NCBI GenBank assembly: GCA_003313425.1
Contig: NHZP01000051.1
Coordinates: 186,001-250,000, forward strand
Length of the DNA stretch: 64,000 bases
Origin: Pseudopyrenochaeta lycopersici
Lineage: Eukaryota > Ascomycota > Dothideomycetes > Pleosporales > Pseudopyrenochaetaceae
Direction of reading: 5' to 3'
Positions within the stretch are counted from its first letter, which is position 1. Each line of letters begins with the position of its first letter. A program made the position numbers and the translations under genes. The notes beneath the pieces were generated by a model. It was not told where the DNA came from, made no database searches, and was given only the letters and a program-made list of their open reading frames with translations. Positions 44,068 through 54,190 of this stretch are shown here, one piece after another.

Positions 44068-45765
44068 TTAAGGCCCAAACCTATATGACAAAAGCAACTC
44101 TTCCGGAATTCTTCTTTGCATGATGGTGGTCACACTGTTGTACATTCATGGTGAGAAAGAGAACAGAAGGGTTTTGAGTGTTGCTTTAGGGCTTGTATTG
44201 GTTACGACTGTTGGGTTGGCTGCATGGTCCTTCTCCGTCACATTTCTCGTTCTAATATTTCACTGCTCGGGGGCGGCGCTTTTTCTCGTAGGTACGCGGT
44301 GAAAGAGGAACGGAGAACCTATGGATATCTTCCTTGATGAAGCAAGGCGGCATCTCCGTATTGAGATGTCGCCTCGATACGTTGCTTCGCCGCCTAAGTT
44401 CTTCAACAGTTTAGATAGTCTATTATAGACGTGTGTCGACGTGATCATCCGTCCAGTCGGTGCATGCAGGGTTGTGACCGAATGCACCTTTGCACAAACT
44501 ACCGCTGATACGGAGACGTCCCTGCACACGATCGGCCAATACCGATGGTTGTTAGAAGCCTCGGGGAAGATGGAACGACTTGTTTACACGACGGCAGTAT
44601 CCTGCGGTCGCCAGCTGGTGATCTTGCATTAATTCCAATTCTGAGCTAGGGCGCCTGAGAAAGCCGAATACGTATGCATGTCCCCATAATCAAGACAAGG
44701 TCTTCGTACCCAACCAATGCATGGACCCCTCAGCTCTGCGCCAGAATCCAACGTTGCACATTTCCACGTCCCAAGCACGTACTGTCGAGGCTGAGACGTC
44801 CCTCAATCCTTCACCGGTTGCATCTTGCTGATTAACCTCCAACTGCGGCGCAATGTCTTATCTTTACTCGAGCACCGCTTCTTCAGAGAATTTCTCAGCA
44901 CCTACACTGACGAGGAGGTCATTGAGAGCGACAGTGAAGGCGAGGTCGACGAAAGCGCCACCGAAGGTGCCGATGATGAGGACGAGTGGATGAGGACAAC
45001 GCCAGATCGTTATCCCCCAGTCAGCGGCGGTCCATGACGAGGCCAATAACAAGAAATCATCTACAAGCACTTTGACCAAGGTATACAGGAGTACCACGAG
45101 AGGGGATGGTAGCCGAAATAGCAGTCTAGCCTGACGATCGAATTGAGAGGCCAATGAGTGAAATGGGACGAAATCGTGAACCGCTTGCCGGGACGAAGTA
45201 GAATTTCCTGGTGAATTCGATACCAAATGCCATCCTCACTTGCTCTACGATCATTGGCTTCATGCGTGAGCGTCGAGTCGATAGTCTTGCTATCAACAAG
45301 GCTTAAGCATCATGGACGGCCACTTCTCCTATGTTTTCCATCCATGCGTGAGTTGAGATGCGATTATCGCAGCGGTCAGTCAAGAACAGCAATGATCGAC
45401 AGGCAAACAGTTCGTCCCATGTCCGCGTCAAAGACGCAAAGCACTCAAAAGGCAAAATAAAGAGACGGCAGGCTGACAAGGATAGCTAGGCATCAAGGGG
45501 CCAGCGCGGTTCCCGTAGGAACATCCTGGCGTCGCAACCTCCTGGGCTGCAGCAACTGTGTGTACTAGATGCGAGTCAACAGCATAGTTTCGGCCCATGT
45601 CGAGACCTCATCGGTTGATGGACGAGAATAGAAATAAATACGTGAACATTGGGGAAGTAAGTTTCTTGAAGGGTTACGTTCACCCTGAAGTGGCGTTGGG
45701 AGGCTGCATAATTCTTGAATAGCCCTGCTGCAGCCTACAGCGACTGTTGCTTGTTATGCTTCTAC
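44068..45765. other. Gene-poor stretch
   Basis: Contains the hydrophobic frame at 44120-44302 and an acidic 70-codon frame at 44825-45037 (EEVIESDSEGEVDESATEGA). Neither is supported as a gene. Confidence 0.35.
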
Positions 45766-46440
45766 ATGGTTTCCATCAATTTTATGCAGAGCATAAGCCC
45801 ATACTCACCGCAATCTACCTCCTCATGTGCAAGCCGTCTTCCCCAGCTCACACCTGCAGGACTACAAATACCTCACCATCAACGAAATGCTAACGTTACC
45901 CAATACTGGCTTCCTGGATTTGACCTCGATAGGCGAAATACAATGCAGAGCGCACAAAATGCAACCAGAACGGCAAACGACAGTTGCTCAGGCAGGAACA
46001 CCACTTCAGATAAGACAATCAATTCGAATGACACCTACAGCCAAACTTCGATCGAGGTCGACAGCACAAGCCCGGGCGGAGCTGACAGCCCAACGCCGAC
46101 CGAAATCGACGATCAACCTCCATCGGAGACTCTCAGCGAGCCTGGCTGGCTGCACTGGGACAGACATCTCGGCTTGACAAACCAAACCCCAACGGAAATT
46201 GAGAGCGGACCACCATCTTATATCAATAACGAACCTCAACCGCCAAGCATAAAGGTGCTACAGCCGTCACAACATGATATTTCAACGCATGGAACTTCGA
46301 CTGAAATCGATAGCAAAGGTCTAGGGGTTGAATCACAAAGGCTCTCAAATCATAACCAACCCTTGTCGGTGGACGATAAAGTTCTAAAGTGGCTCAAGAA
46401 AGTCACAGTACCAGTCACAACGTCACCGCTTTCCAGATAG
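45766..46440 (+). CDS. Low-complexity Ser/Thr/Pro-rich protein with TxTEI repeats
   Basis: 224 residues from the ATG at 45766. The protein is rich in Ser, Thr, Pro, Asn and Gln. It has four spaced copies of a motif close to T-S/P-x-E-I/V-D/E-S/D: TSIEVDSTSPG, TPTEIDDQPPS, TPTEIESGPPS and TSTEIDSKGLG. There is no signal peptide at the chosen start, and no domain is recognised. Immediately downstream another frame reads RRKSGRKTCLACRKDQ, reminiscent of the start of a Zn2Cys6 cluster, so the gene may have lost or changed its C-terminus. Confidence 0.4.
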   Translation: MVSINFMQSISPYSPQSTSSCASRLPQLTPAGLQIPHHQRNANVTQYWLPGFDLDRRNTMQSAQNATRTANDSCSGRNTTSDKTINSNDTYSQTSIEVDSTSPGGADSPTPTEIDDQPPSETLSEPGWLHWDRHLGLTNQTPTEIESGPPSYINNEPQPPSIKVLQPSQHDISTHGTSTEIDSKGLGVESQRLSNHNQPLSVDDKVLKWLKKVTVPVTTSPLSR

Positions 46441-47785
46441 CCAACCAAGCAGAGGAGGAAGAGCGGGAGGAAAACCTGCCTCGCGTGTCGCAAAGATCAA
46501 AGCAATATCAGAAAGTAAAGAACGGGGAATGGCGTATGCATTGAGCTACCGTGTAGGAGCTTTTGACTGTGGACGAAAATGAAAATATCACCCATATGCT
46601 TCTGCGCCTTTTACTGGCCATTGATGTGTCCGAGCTCCCATACTTTCGGTGAGCCAGGCGATGCGCTTGCCGGGTGATATGATTTGGCTTGCCTCGCTTC
46701 GATAGACAGTGCATGTTAAGGCTTTCTTTACGTGAGGCGTTAGGCTGCAGAAAGTTGTTCCATATGGACTGAGCGCCCACGTTACGGTTACAGCGCTTAT
46801 GCACCCTCTATCCTTAGGCAATAACAGAAGGCCTGAGCGGGCAGGGCTTTTGGCAGAGGACCTTGGTGATGATCCATTGCGCAGAAGCGATGTGCCAGCG
46901 AGTATGTGCAGGGGTCCTCAATGCGTCTGTCAGGGCATTTGCCCGCTAAGTGCTCCCCGGGTGTTCCCTGCCTGCATTCTGTTTCGTCATCCCTGGCCTT
47001 TTGTCGTATACAGCCTGTCGCTTTGCTGCCTTTCTCAGCCCTCAACTGGGTAGGAGTTTGGCTCAAGAACGCACGCGAGGTGAAAGAAACCAGTGTGAGT
47101 CCTGGGGGCTGCCAGCCCTTACCCACCTCTGGCGCACAATGTTCCAACGCGGAACCCAAATTGTGCCAGGGCAATCGACCAGAGAACGAAAGTGTTGGAG
47201 GAAGAGGTAAATCGATGACGAAGCTGATTGCTAAATGACTTATGCAGGCATACATGCACTTTCAGCTTGAAGAGCAGTTTAAAGATTCATTCGAGGAACC
47301 ACAAATGAGCCCGTCACTGGTATTCGTCTATATGCGTCACGAATCAAATAAAAATAACGTACACAATTCAACTAATGGCAATAGAGATCTCCCATGGTTC
47401 TAAGCCATGCAGGCGGCTGGATGCGGGACAACACCCAAGAAGGAGAAGAATGTGCATCCGTCAAGGGGTTCGCTGAGTGGCTTCATAGAGTCACACTCTT
47501 GGACCATGCTCTCGGGCTAAGCAACGGTCGGGACCAGGCTCTTCGATCCATGCAACTCGCCAAACTTTCACCTTCCCGGACGAATCGCGCTGATGCATTC
47601 CCAATCCGCGCCGCCCCTGTACAATCGAAGCCGAGCCTTGGTGGCAAAAAGAGGCAAATGAGGCAATACAGAAGGCAAACACCTAAAATTATCTTGAAGG
47701 ACGTTGTGTCCGCAGTACAAAGGCTCAGTATCTTTCGTGTGAGATCTACCTTCATTCATACTGTTTGTCAACAAGAAGCTTTAAG
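46441..47785. other. Intergenic, no supported gene
   Basis: Short frames only (for example 46906-47238 plus). Holds the promoter of the gene at 47786. Confidence 0.35.
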
Positions 47786-48692
47786 ATGGCTCCACTTAAC
47801 GAAGAGGCTCGAGAAAAGTTTGTGGAGCAGCTCTCTTCTCTCATTTCTTCCAAACGAGCAACGACCACTTGGTCCATAAGTAGCATACTGCTGCTGTTGA
47901 TCTGCATAGGGATTTTGCTCTGGAGAATATGGACAAAGTAGGTCAGAAAATTGATTGAAACAGTACATTGATAACCTCCACTCAGGTCAACTACAGAAGT
48001 GGTGCTTCAGCTTGAACACATCTCCGAGCTTCTCAGAGCCAAATGCCCGCCGTCGTGTCAAGCTCCACCTCCACCACCGTCTCCACAAACGCTGTTGGAT
48101 TCAGCCCCCCCTCCACGTCCACCTCCACCGTCTCCACCACCGTCTTCACAAACGCTGTTGGAGGTAAAACATGCTGTCAATTTCAGCGATCTGAGTTTGG
48201 ATCAAAGCGGTAGAATTAAACTTACCCCATTCCAATGGGCTTTGTTCCTTTTACTTCGGGTTGCGAGATCCTGACGGTTCTTATCGCCTGGAGCTGTTCG
48301 AATTTGCAGGTATGGTTAGTCTGTCGGCTCGAAAGAAGAATAGCGGAGTCGCTATATTGTCTAAGTGGCTTCTGCCTACACTGCAATCCTTAGCGGCTCC
48401 AAACAAGAAGGCAAGTGCAGTCCGATATCGTGGGGAACAATTAGTTGGGTTGCTTAACCAGGAGGTCATTTTCTCTCAAAACGGTATAGAAAAGCAAGGT
48501 ATATTTGAAGGGGGCGAATCAAAGGGAGGTACAACTGATGGGTATCTGTTGCTGAGGATCAGTGGAGCAGATTTGTGGGATATTAGGGTACCATGGTCGT
48601 CCTTTTCGGACGGGTCAGCCAGCATGAGGCGCAAGAATACTAAGGAAGAATCTGTACTGCCTCTTGGCTGCACGGCTCAAGAAGAGACATAA
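47786..48692 (+). CDS. Single-pass membrane protein with proline-rich stalk, three exons
   Basis: The model is join(47786..47937,47986..48209,48268..48692), 266 residues. The introns are 48 bp (GTAGGT...CTCAG) and 58 bp (GTAGAA...GCGAG), with phases 2 and 1 consistent. MAPLNEEAREKFVEQLSSLI leads to one transmembrane segment (ISSILLLLICIGILLWRIW). A short helix and a Pro-rich stretch (APPPPPSPQTLLDSAPPP, PRPPPPSPPPSSQTLLE) follow, in which the SPQTLL/SSQTLL unit is duplicated. The C-terminal part is globular (LFEFAGMVSLSARKKNSGVA, GYLLLRISGADLWDIRVPW). No family is recognised. The topology suggests a membrane-anchored protein. Confidence 0.55.
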
Positions 48693-49433
48693 TCGTAGGC
48701 TGCCCTTTTCCGGTTTGAAGCGATCCAACATCGTTCTGCTGGAGTTGTTTCGTTGTTAGGATTCAACATCCTCTCTTTCATACTTATAGCGTTCCATAAT
48801 ACTACCTGCCTTCTGGAATATGTGGCATAAATATCATTTCTCCCTACTCTGATACGTTCTCAGTTCGTGAGATTGGGACAATCTCGGTCAAAGCCGAAGA
48901 GACAGCGTCAGAACTTGATGAACGCCCATAAAGATCTGGCCCCATCAGTAGAAGCGGAAGAAGGGTGATGGGGTTAGGATTGACTCAAGGGATCGAGGAG
49001 CGCTTCAGTAGTCACCTGCAATGAAGATTGCGTATGACTGCAGGCTGCAAGTGAAGGCTGCGCATTCATGAGCGAAAACCGCACGTTGCATAATGAGATT
49101 TTTTCTTCCAACATGCTAGTCTCACACTTTAGCCTTTGCCCTATTTTCCATTGGATCATTTTGAATGAGCTCATCCAGTTGTGTTTCACATGGAATACCT
49201 CCAAGTGATGCGCCATTCTTCGCACGAAAGTAGTTAGATCGGCCAAGCTACCGCTTGGCTCTGCCCTATATAAAACCGGCATTCACAGTCTTCCAAGTAC
49301 ATCACACTACGCCGTGCATCTACTCTGCCTGCTGAGAACCACTGTACGATAAGTAGCAACTGGTTCGCTTGTCGACTGCCTGATTTTCTACACGGTGGGA
49401 CAAGAGTTTCGTCCACCAGCACACGGCCCTATC
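48693..49433. other. Intergenic before second Zn2Cys6 gene
   Basis: No gene seen. A CTATATAAAAC TATA-like site at about 49265-49275 lies about 165 bp upstream of the ATG at 49434 and is the most convincing core promoter in this stretch. Confidence 0.5.
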
Positions 49434-51391
49434 ATGGCTTCTACTACTAGCACTCCTGCTATAGCCCAGCGCTCGTGCGACAGGTGCGTATGCTTATGCC
49501 TCTCCCCACTAACATAATCGCTCACATTCACTCCTACAGCTGCCGCCGACGAAAAACAAAATGCATCGACAAGGGCACCAAACCGTGCACAAAGTGCGCT
49601 TCCGCTGGTCTTGCATGCACATACAATGACATCCCAAAGAAAAAAGGACCAAAAGGGAACCGAGACAAGGTGCTCTTTGGGCTTCGCAATACCCAACGGA
49701 ACGCCCAGCTTAGTGCAGTTATCTCTCCAGAACCGGGGTTCGACAGGCGTGCACTTTCTTCGACATATACATGCACACCCGGCCTATTACCTCCAGGGCG
49801 TGTGAAGAGTTGCTTTGAGTTCTTTTTCGCCAATGTATATCCTTCACAACCTGTGCTTCACCAACAGAGAGCACAAGAAGCCGTCGTGAACATGGAGCGT
49901 TCCACGGAAGCTTACTGCATGATTGTGGCGCTGTGTGCGTACGTTATGATAGAAGCCAACATGAAGGCGTCACCAGGCATGCTGCCGCAGCCTGGGATGG
50001 CCCAGGAGTCGAACGTGAGCGTTGGGCATGTTCTTCTCGAAGAGTCAATTCGAGTGCGGGAAAGCTACGATTATCGTGAGAGTCCCACACACTACACGGT
50101 TCTCACATCGTGGTTTTACTGTGGCAGCTACTTTGGATTGGCGAAAGAGAATACAGCTTGGTCCTATTTACGGGAAGCCATAACGCAAGCGCAACTCCTC
50201 GGAATGCACGATGAGGAAACGTACAAACACGACCCCCTTGACATTTCTCGGAAACGGGTTCTGTACTGGCTTCTCTTCATGGCGGAAAGGTATGGTTTCT
50301 GTGCTGTCTTTCCACATATCAATTTCGTGACCCTTTCGGCTCACATTTATTGCAGGACATATGCCCTTCACAAGTGCCGCCCGGTCTCGCTCTTTCCAAC
50401 CGTTCATCCACCTTCCTTGGACGAGGTGCCATCCGATAGACGTGTTGGGGTGGGACTCGAACTTCTCATCAACTTGTACAAAACCATTGACGATAGCCTT
50501 ATTAACCTCTGGAACGGAGCCCATTCGCGTGTAGATCCAGCTCGGATAGCACAGTTGCAAACGCAGCTCTCCGAAGCGATTCCAACATATCTAGAATGCA
50601 CAGAAGCCCAGGCTGTCGAAATCCGCGTCACTCAGCAATGGTTACGGGCGATGGTTTGGAAACTATGTGTGTGTCAAGGACTAGTAAGCGGCGTCTCGAG
50701 TGACAACTCAATGACTTCGAAGTACCCTATTCAGATCTCGAGGGACTTGCTTGCAATGACCGCCCATCTTTCACAACCAGCTATGGAAGTGCACGGTGCT
50801 GGACTGGTGAGTATTATTAAAGCTTATTCTTCAACTCCAAACTCCCGTTGGGTTCCTCATGCAAAGCACTGGGATCCCTACTCATTTTGATCTAACAATC
50901 CTGTTGCATCGCGCAGCCGCATGGGCCCCACTTTAGCGTCTATCTCTGATCTCACTCCTTCTTTACCCCTGCATACGTGCCAAAACTAGCCGCTCATTAC
51001 TTTTCCTAGTAAGGCCATACTGGAGGAGGACATTGAGCTAACATTACTGCAGATCGAAAAGCTGTTCGACGTCGCTTGTTGTCTTATTGATGTCGTTGCT
51101 TGCACATCTTCTCTACCAGATGCATCCACCCTTGGCTCTCACGGCTTGATTCATGGCTTCCTGACCCTGATCTCCAGGCTTTGTGGTGGTAAGTCTCGGT
51201 ACCTACCACGACTTGTTACCAAGCTATCAGAGGCCTTGCCCGGCCTTACCTTAACGAACCGCATGTTGACGATCGGCCTGAATGACGTTACAACAGTTTA
51301 TTCGAGCGTAGACAACGATTTCTCAGCGCTGGCCCCTCTGGTCTCGTCTTCGTATCCATATACTGAGTTAACGCATATGTCGGAAGAGTAA
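49434..51391 (+). CDS. Zn2Cys6 transcription factor, four exons
   Basis: The model is join(49434..49483,49540..50289,50356..50806,51053..51391), 529 residues. The first intron splits the zinc cluster, and joining gives RSCDSCRRRKTKCIDKGTK followed by CTKCASAGLAC, the full six-Cys GAL4-type motif at about residues 14-41. A basic PKKKGPKGNRDKVLFGLR linker follows. The fungal-specific regulatory domain comes next (YCMIVALCAYVMIEANM, AWSYLREAITQAQLLGMHDE, RKRVLYWLLFMAERTYALHK). The third intron is unusually long (246 bp), although the direct join GAGLIEKLFDVA is family-like. A small missed exon inside it is possible. No frameshifts are seen, so a functional nuclear regulator is likely. Its relation to neighbours is unknown. 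Confidence 0.85.
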
Positions 51392-51731
51392 CTTAGAGGG
51401 ACGGTGATTCTAGTACGCTCATCGTAGGGTCACTGCGGGGTGATTGTAAGGTTGAGACTAGCGACTTAAGCTCTAGTGAGACTCTTGTTAATTGAAGAAA
51501 CCCGGTCCAACTACTAGCGGTTGTCACTGAATGTGCGGGCTGTTTGATAATCCGACCGACAGTGGCCAACGTCTTGCCCAAAAGATTTGTTATACTAATT
51601 AGATTGTTCAACACTCGCTCAGAATCTCAAAGAGTTTAGTGAGTGCTCTCTGATGACACTGTAGGGAAAATATCGTAGACAATTTATGATTTCCAATGGC
51701 TCGGGGCTTGCAAAGCCATCCAATCAAATTC

Positions 51732-52820
51732 TCATGTTCCAGCCTGTTTTCGAGAATGTTGCTTCAGCTGTAAACACCTCTGGACGATCCAAGTAATCGT
51801 TGTAAGAGCAAGCATGATTGCTGCGAGGGCCAACGCCCCGATAGTAAAGCTTTGCACGCCTCCCTGCTTTACGTCAAACGGAAGCTCTGAGCACTTTGTC
51901 AGCAGAACCCTCATATATATGCCCGGAATGAGAAGCGCTACAACGCAGACAAAACTGGAGAAAACTCGGAGAACTTCGACTGTTGGAATGGCAATACCGA
52001 AAACGTGGCAGGTTAGCGAGAACGCCTCGTGCCAAAGCGAACAAAGGAAGATTAGCCCTGAGATGACCGCCAGGATTGTCATGACTACGCTCCAAATGAA
52101 GTATTTACTGAAATCTTGCGAAGCAATAACAGGTATAGCGCGATCAAGGCCATCAAGATCCCGGCCCAAAAGCTGCAACTGCTCCACCGGGAGACTTGAT
52201 AGTGATGCAACAATCACACCAGCGTCTTTCAGCGGGAAGGGCCAGCAATCGATTCTGTTGGTGAATCCGAGGCAGAAATTACTCGTTCCAAGAGTGCAAT
52301 TCTGGGGGATCAGCGCAGCGATAGCCGTCTTAGCGTCATCGGTTACGCTAGATACAGCACTCGGGACAGCAGTCGCAGCAAAGTTTGCGGCACTTTGTAG
52401 TCTGCTTTGCGCTAAGCCTAGAATGTCTCTACGGTCTTTTTCATCAGTCGCTCCAGCTACAAGTGGCGCGTTTCGTGGACTAAGTGCTGTGAGGTTGAAC
52501 TGCGCTGGTCAGAAGACTCCACCGGTTATGCGCAAAGAACTCGCCTCAATACTGAGAATACCAGAAGTATCGTTCTTTGGAATGAATAGTATACTGAAGC
52601 ACAATGCAGTACAAGCTATTGCAGCGACTGCGAAAGTAAGAGAAACTACGATCTGCAAGCGCTTTGACATGCTGTGCCTATGCGATAATGTTGATGAGTG
52701 CTGACAATTCCAAAGACCTCGTTCAGTGCCTTGAAGTTCCTCTTTTTTAAATGCTTTGAGTTCAACAGTTGTTGTTTGTGGCTCGCCAAAAATGGCAGAG
52801 ACTTCTTCGCTACCGTGCAT
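51732..52820 (-). CDS. SUR7-like four-TM membrane protein
   Basis: The model is complement(join(51732..52504,52562..52820)), 343 residues. The 57-bp intron (donor GTATTC, acceptor ACCAG) removes an apparent in-frame TGA and joins IPKNDTSAQFNLTALSPRN. Topology: a cytoplasmic N-terminus, TM1 (IVVSLTFAVAAIACTALCF), an extracytoplasmic loop of about 130 residues with conserved-looking Cys (QNCTLGTSNFC then DCWPF), and three TMs (YFIWSVVMTILAVISGLIF, VFSSFVCVVALLIPGIYM, FTIGALALAAIMLALTTI). This layout fits the SUR7/PalI class of fungal plasma-membrane proteins (eisosome or cell-wall and pH signalling). The assignment is by topology only. Confidence 0.6.
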
Positions 52821-53510
52821 ACACTAATTTTAGTAACTGGCATGGTTCTTGTCGTGGTGCCCGTTCGGGCTGGGAAGGGATTAGATTCGAGCTCGTCAGC
52901 TAATCTTGTCCCTCACACGCCGCAACGGGCTGATCTAGTTGCCTGTATTGTCTCTGTGATGGTGCCTTTCGACTCGTGTTGTCGATACCTCTTCGGACCC
53001 TCGTTGCAAATACCATATCATGCCCTTGATCAGTCTATACTTCCAGCCCCCTGATGTGGAGGAAACCATCTCACTTATTGAAGCATGGTTTCAGCTGCGC
53101 ATACAGATCCTTGGTAGATATCATCCTAACTACAACTGACAGCAACAGGCTTGGCTTAATATGCGTCCAACGGCAGCCCTAAAGGTGGTAATAACATCAT
53201 ACTATCTATAAGTACATAAAGTAGTGAGAGTTTAACAGTAGTGCTAATAAAGAGATAGGCTCTAAGTAAGTTAGGCAAGAAAGCGATAATGCGAATGTGC
53301 CTTTTAGTAGGAACAGGTTATAGATGCTTGGCAGTAGCTAGAGAACACCCTTCTAATAGGATCTTAGTACAATTCAGCATGCGCGCAGGGTTATAAGTAA
53401 GCTACCCCTAATATATTCCGATACAGGTGGACGCCACCTATGGCGGACATTACAATGTGTGGGAGAGTGCCTTAGCAGCTGACTGTTCTGCTCATAGCTT
53501 TGTTGGTATG
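52821..53510. other. Intergenic, AT-rich tract
   Basis: The stretch 53170-53420 is visibly AT-rich, with many TAG, TAA and TAAGTA steps, unlike the neighbouring DNA. It may be a transposon remnant eroded by C-to-T mutation (RIP-like). No frame is open. Confidence 0.45.
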
Positions 53511-53727
53511 AGTACTCGAATACGTGGCACATGTGATGCAATTCTCAATAGACTTTGAATTATCTCTATTTTGTGAGTTATCTCTCCCTCTTTCTTCAGA
53601 GCGCAGCCTAGTCTTTATATCTGCGGTCTCAACTTCAGCTCTTCGGACTGGCCGACGGTCAACCCGATATTCTCAAAATTTCGGCCTCTCCGATCAGATA
53701 TCACCGTACTTTCTAGACCTGTCAGCA
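53511..53727 (-). mobile_element. Solo LTR, family 1, minus orientation
   Basis: 217 bp, the reverse complement of the LTR at 31353-31595, with an internal deletion of about 20 bp and scattered substitutions. On the plus strand it starts TGTTGGTATG and ends CCTGTCAGCA. It is flanked by a perfect 5-bp target duplication AGCTT (53506-53510 and 53728-53732). The TATA-like site is at 53613-53620 on the minus strand. Confidence 0.92.
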
Positions 53728-54190
53728 AGCTTGTCGCGCAGATTGTGATGCACATATCGATGGTCATTGCCCATGCTGTCGCATTGGTTCACTCAGCCCA
53801 AGATAACGGAGGGTTGCCATTGATCCATCTGAGTTAGTTAGATTCGCAAGATCATGGTGATTTAACGTTAACTTACCTTGTCAGAAATATGTTGACGTTA
53901 CAGGCGAGCGAGCCGATTTGGCGTTCTACTGGTGCTGTCGCATTGGTCGGTTCTCGCTTGCAAATGGAGTTACTGATGTATTGACTATGTTACGGCAACT
54001 TCTTGTCCCTTAACCTTATTTAAATTACTCATATCACTGTATTGGCGTTTTCGACGCTGTTTGACTCCAGTTCGAGTGCGTTATAAAGCAATCAGCACAG
54101 GCAAACGGGTTTTGATTTCACAACCTTAGTTCACTAGAAAAGAAGCTATTGCCTGGCTCATTCGTTGCACGACCATGCCAAAACCTGTCG
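53728..54190. other. Intergenic, no supported gene
   Basis: Between the solo LTR and the 3' end of the patatin gene. Nothing recognised. Confidence 0.35.

Noticed and set aside
51814..52704. 296-codon plus-strand ORF
   Set aside because: Antisense shadow of the four-TM membrane protein, which has splice sites, TM helices and paired Cys on the minus strand.
53524..53748. 74-codon plus-strand ORF
   Set aside because: It is the antisense of the second solo LTR.
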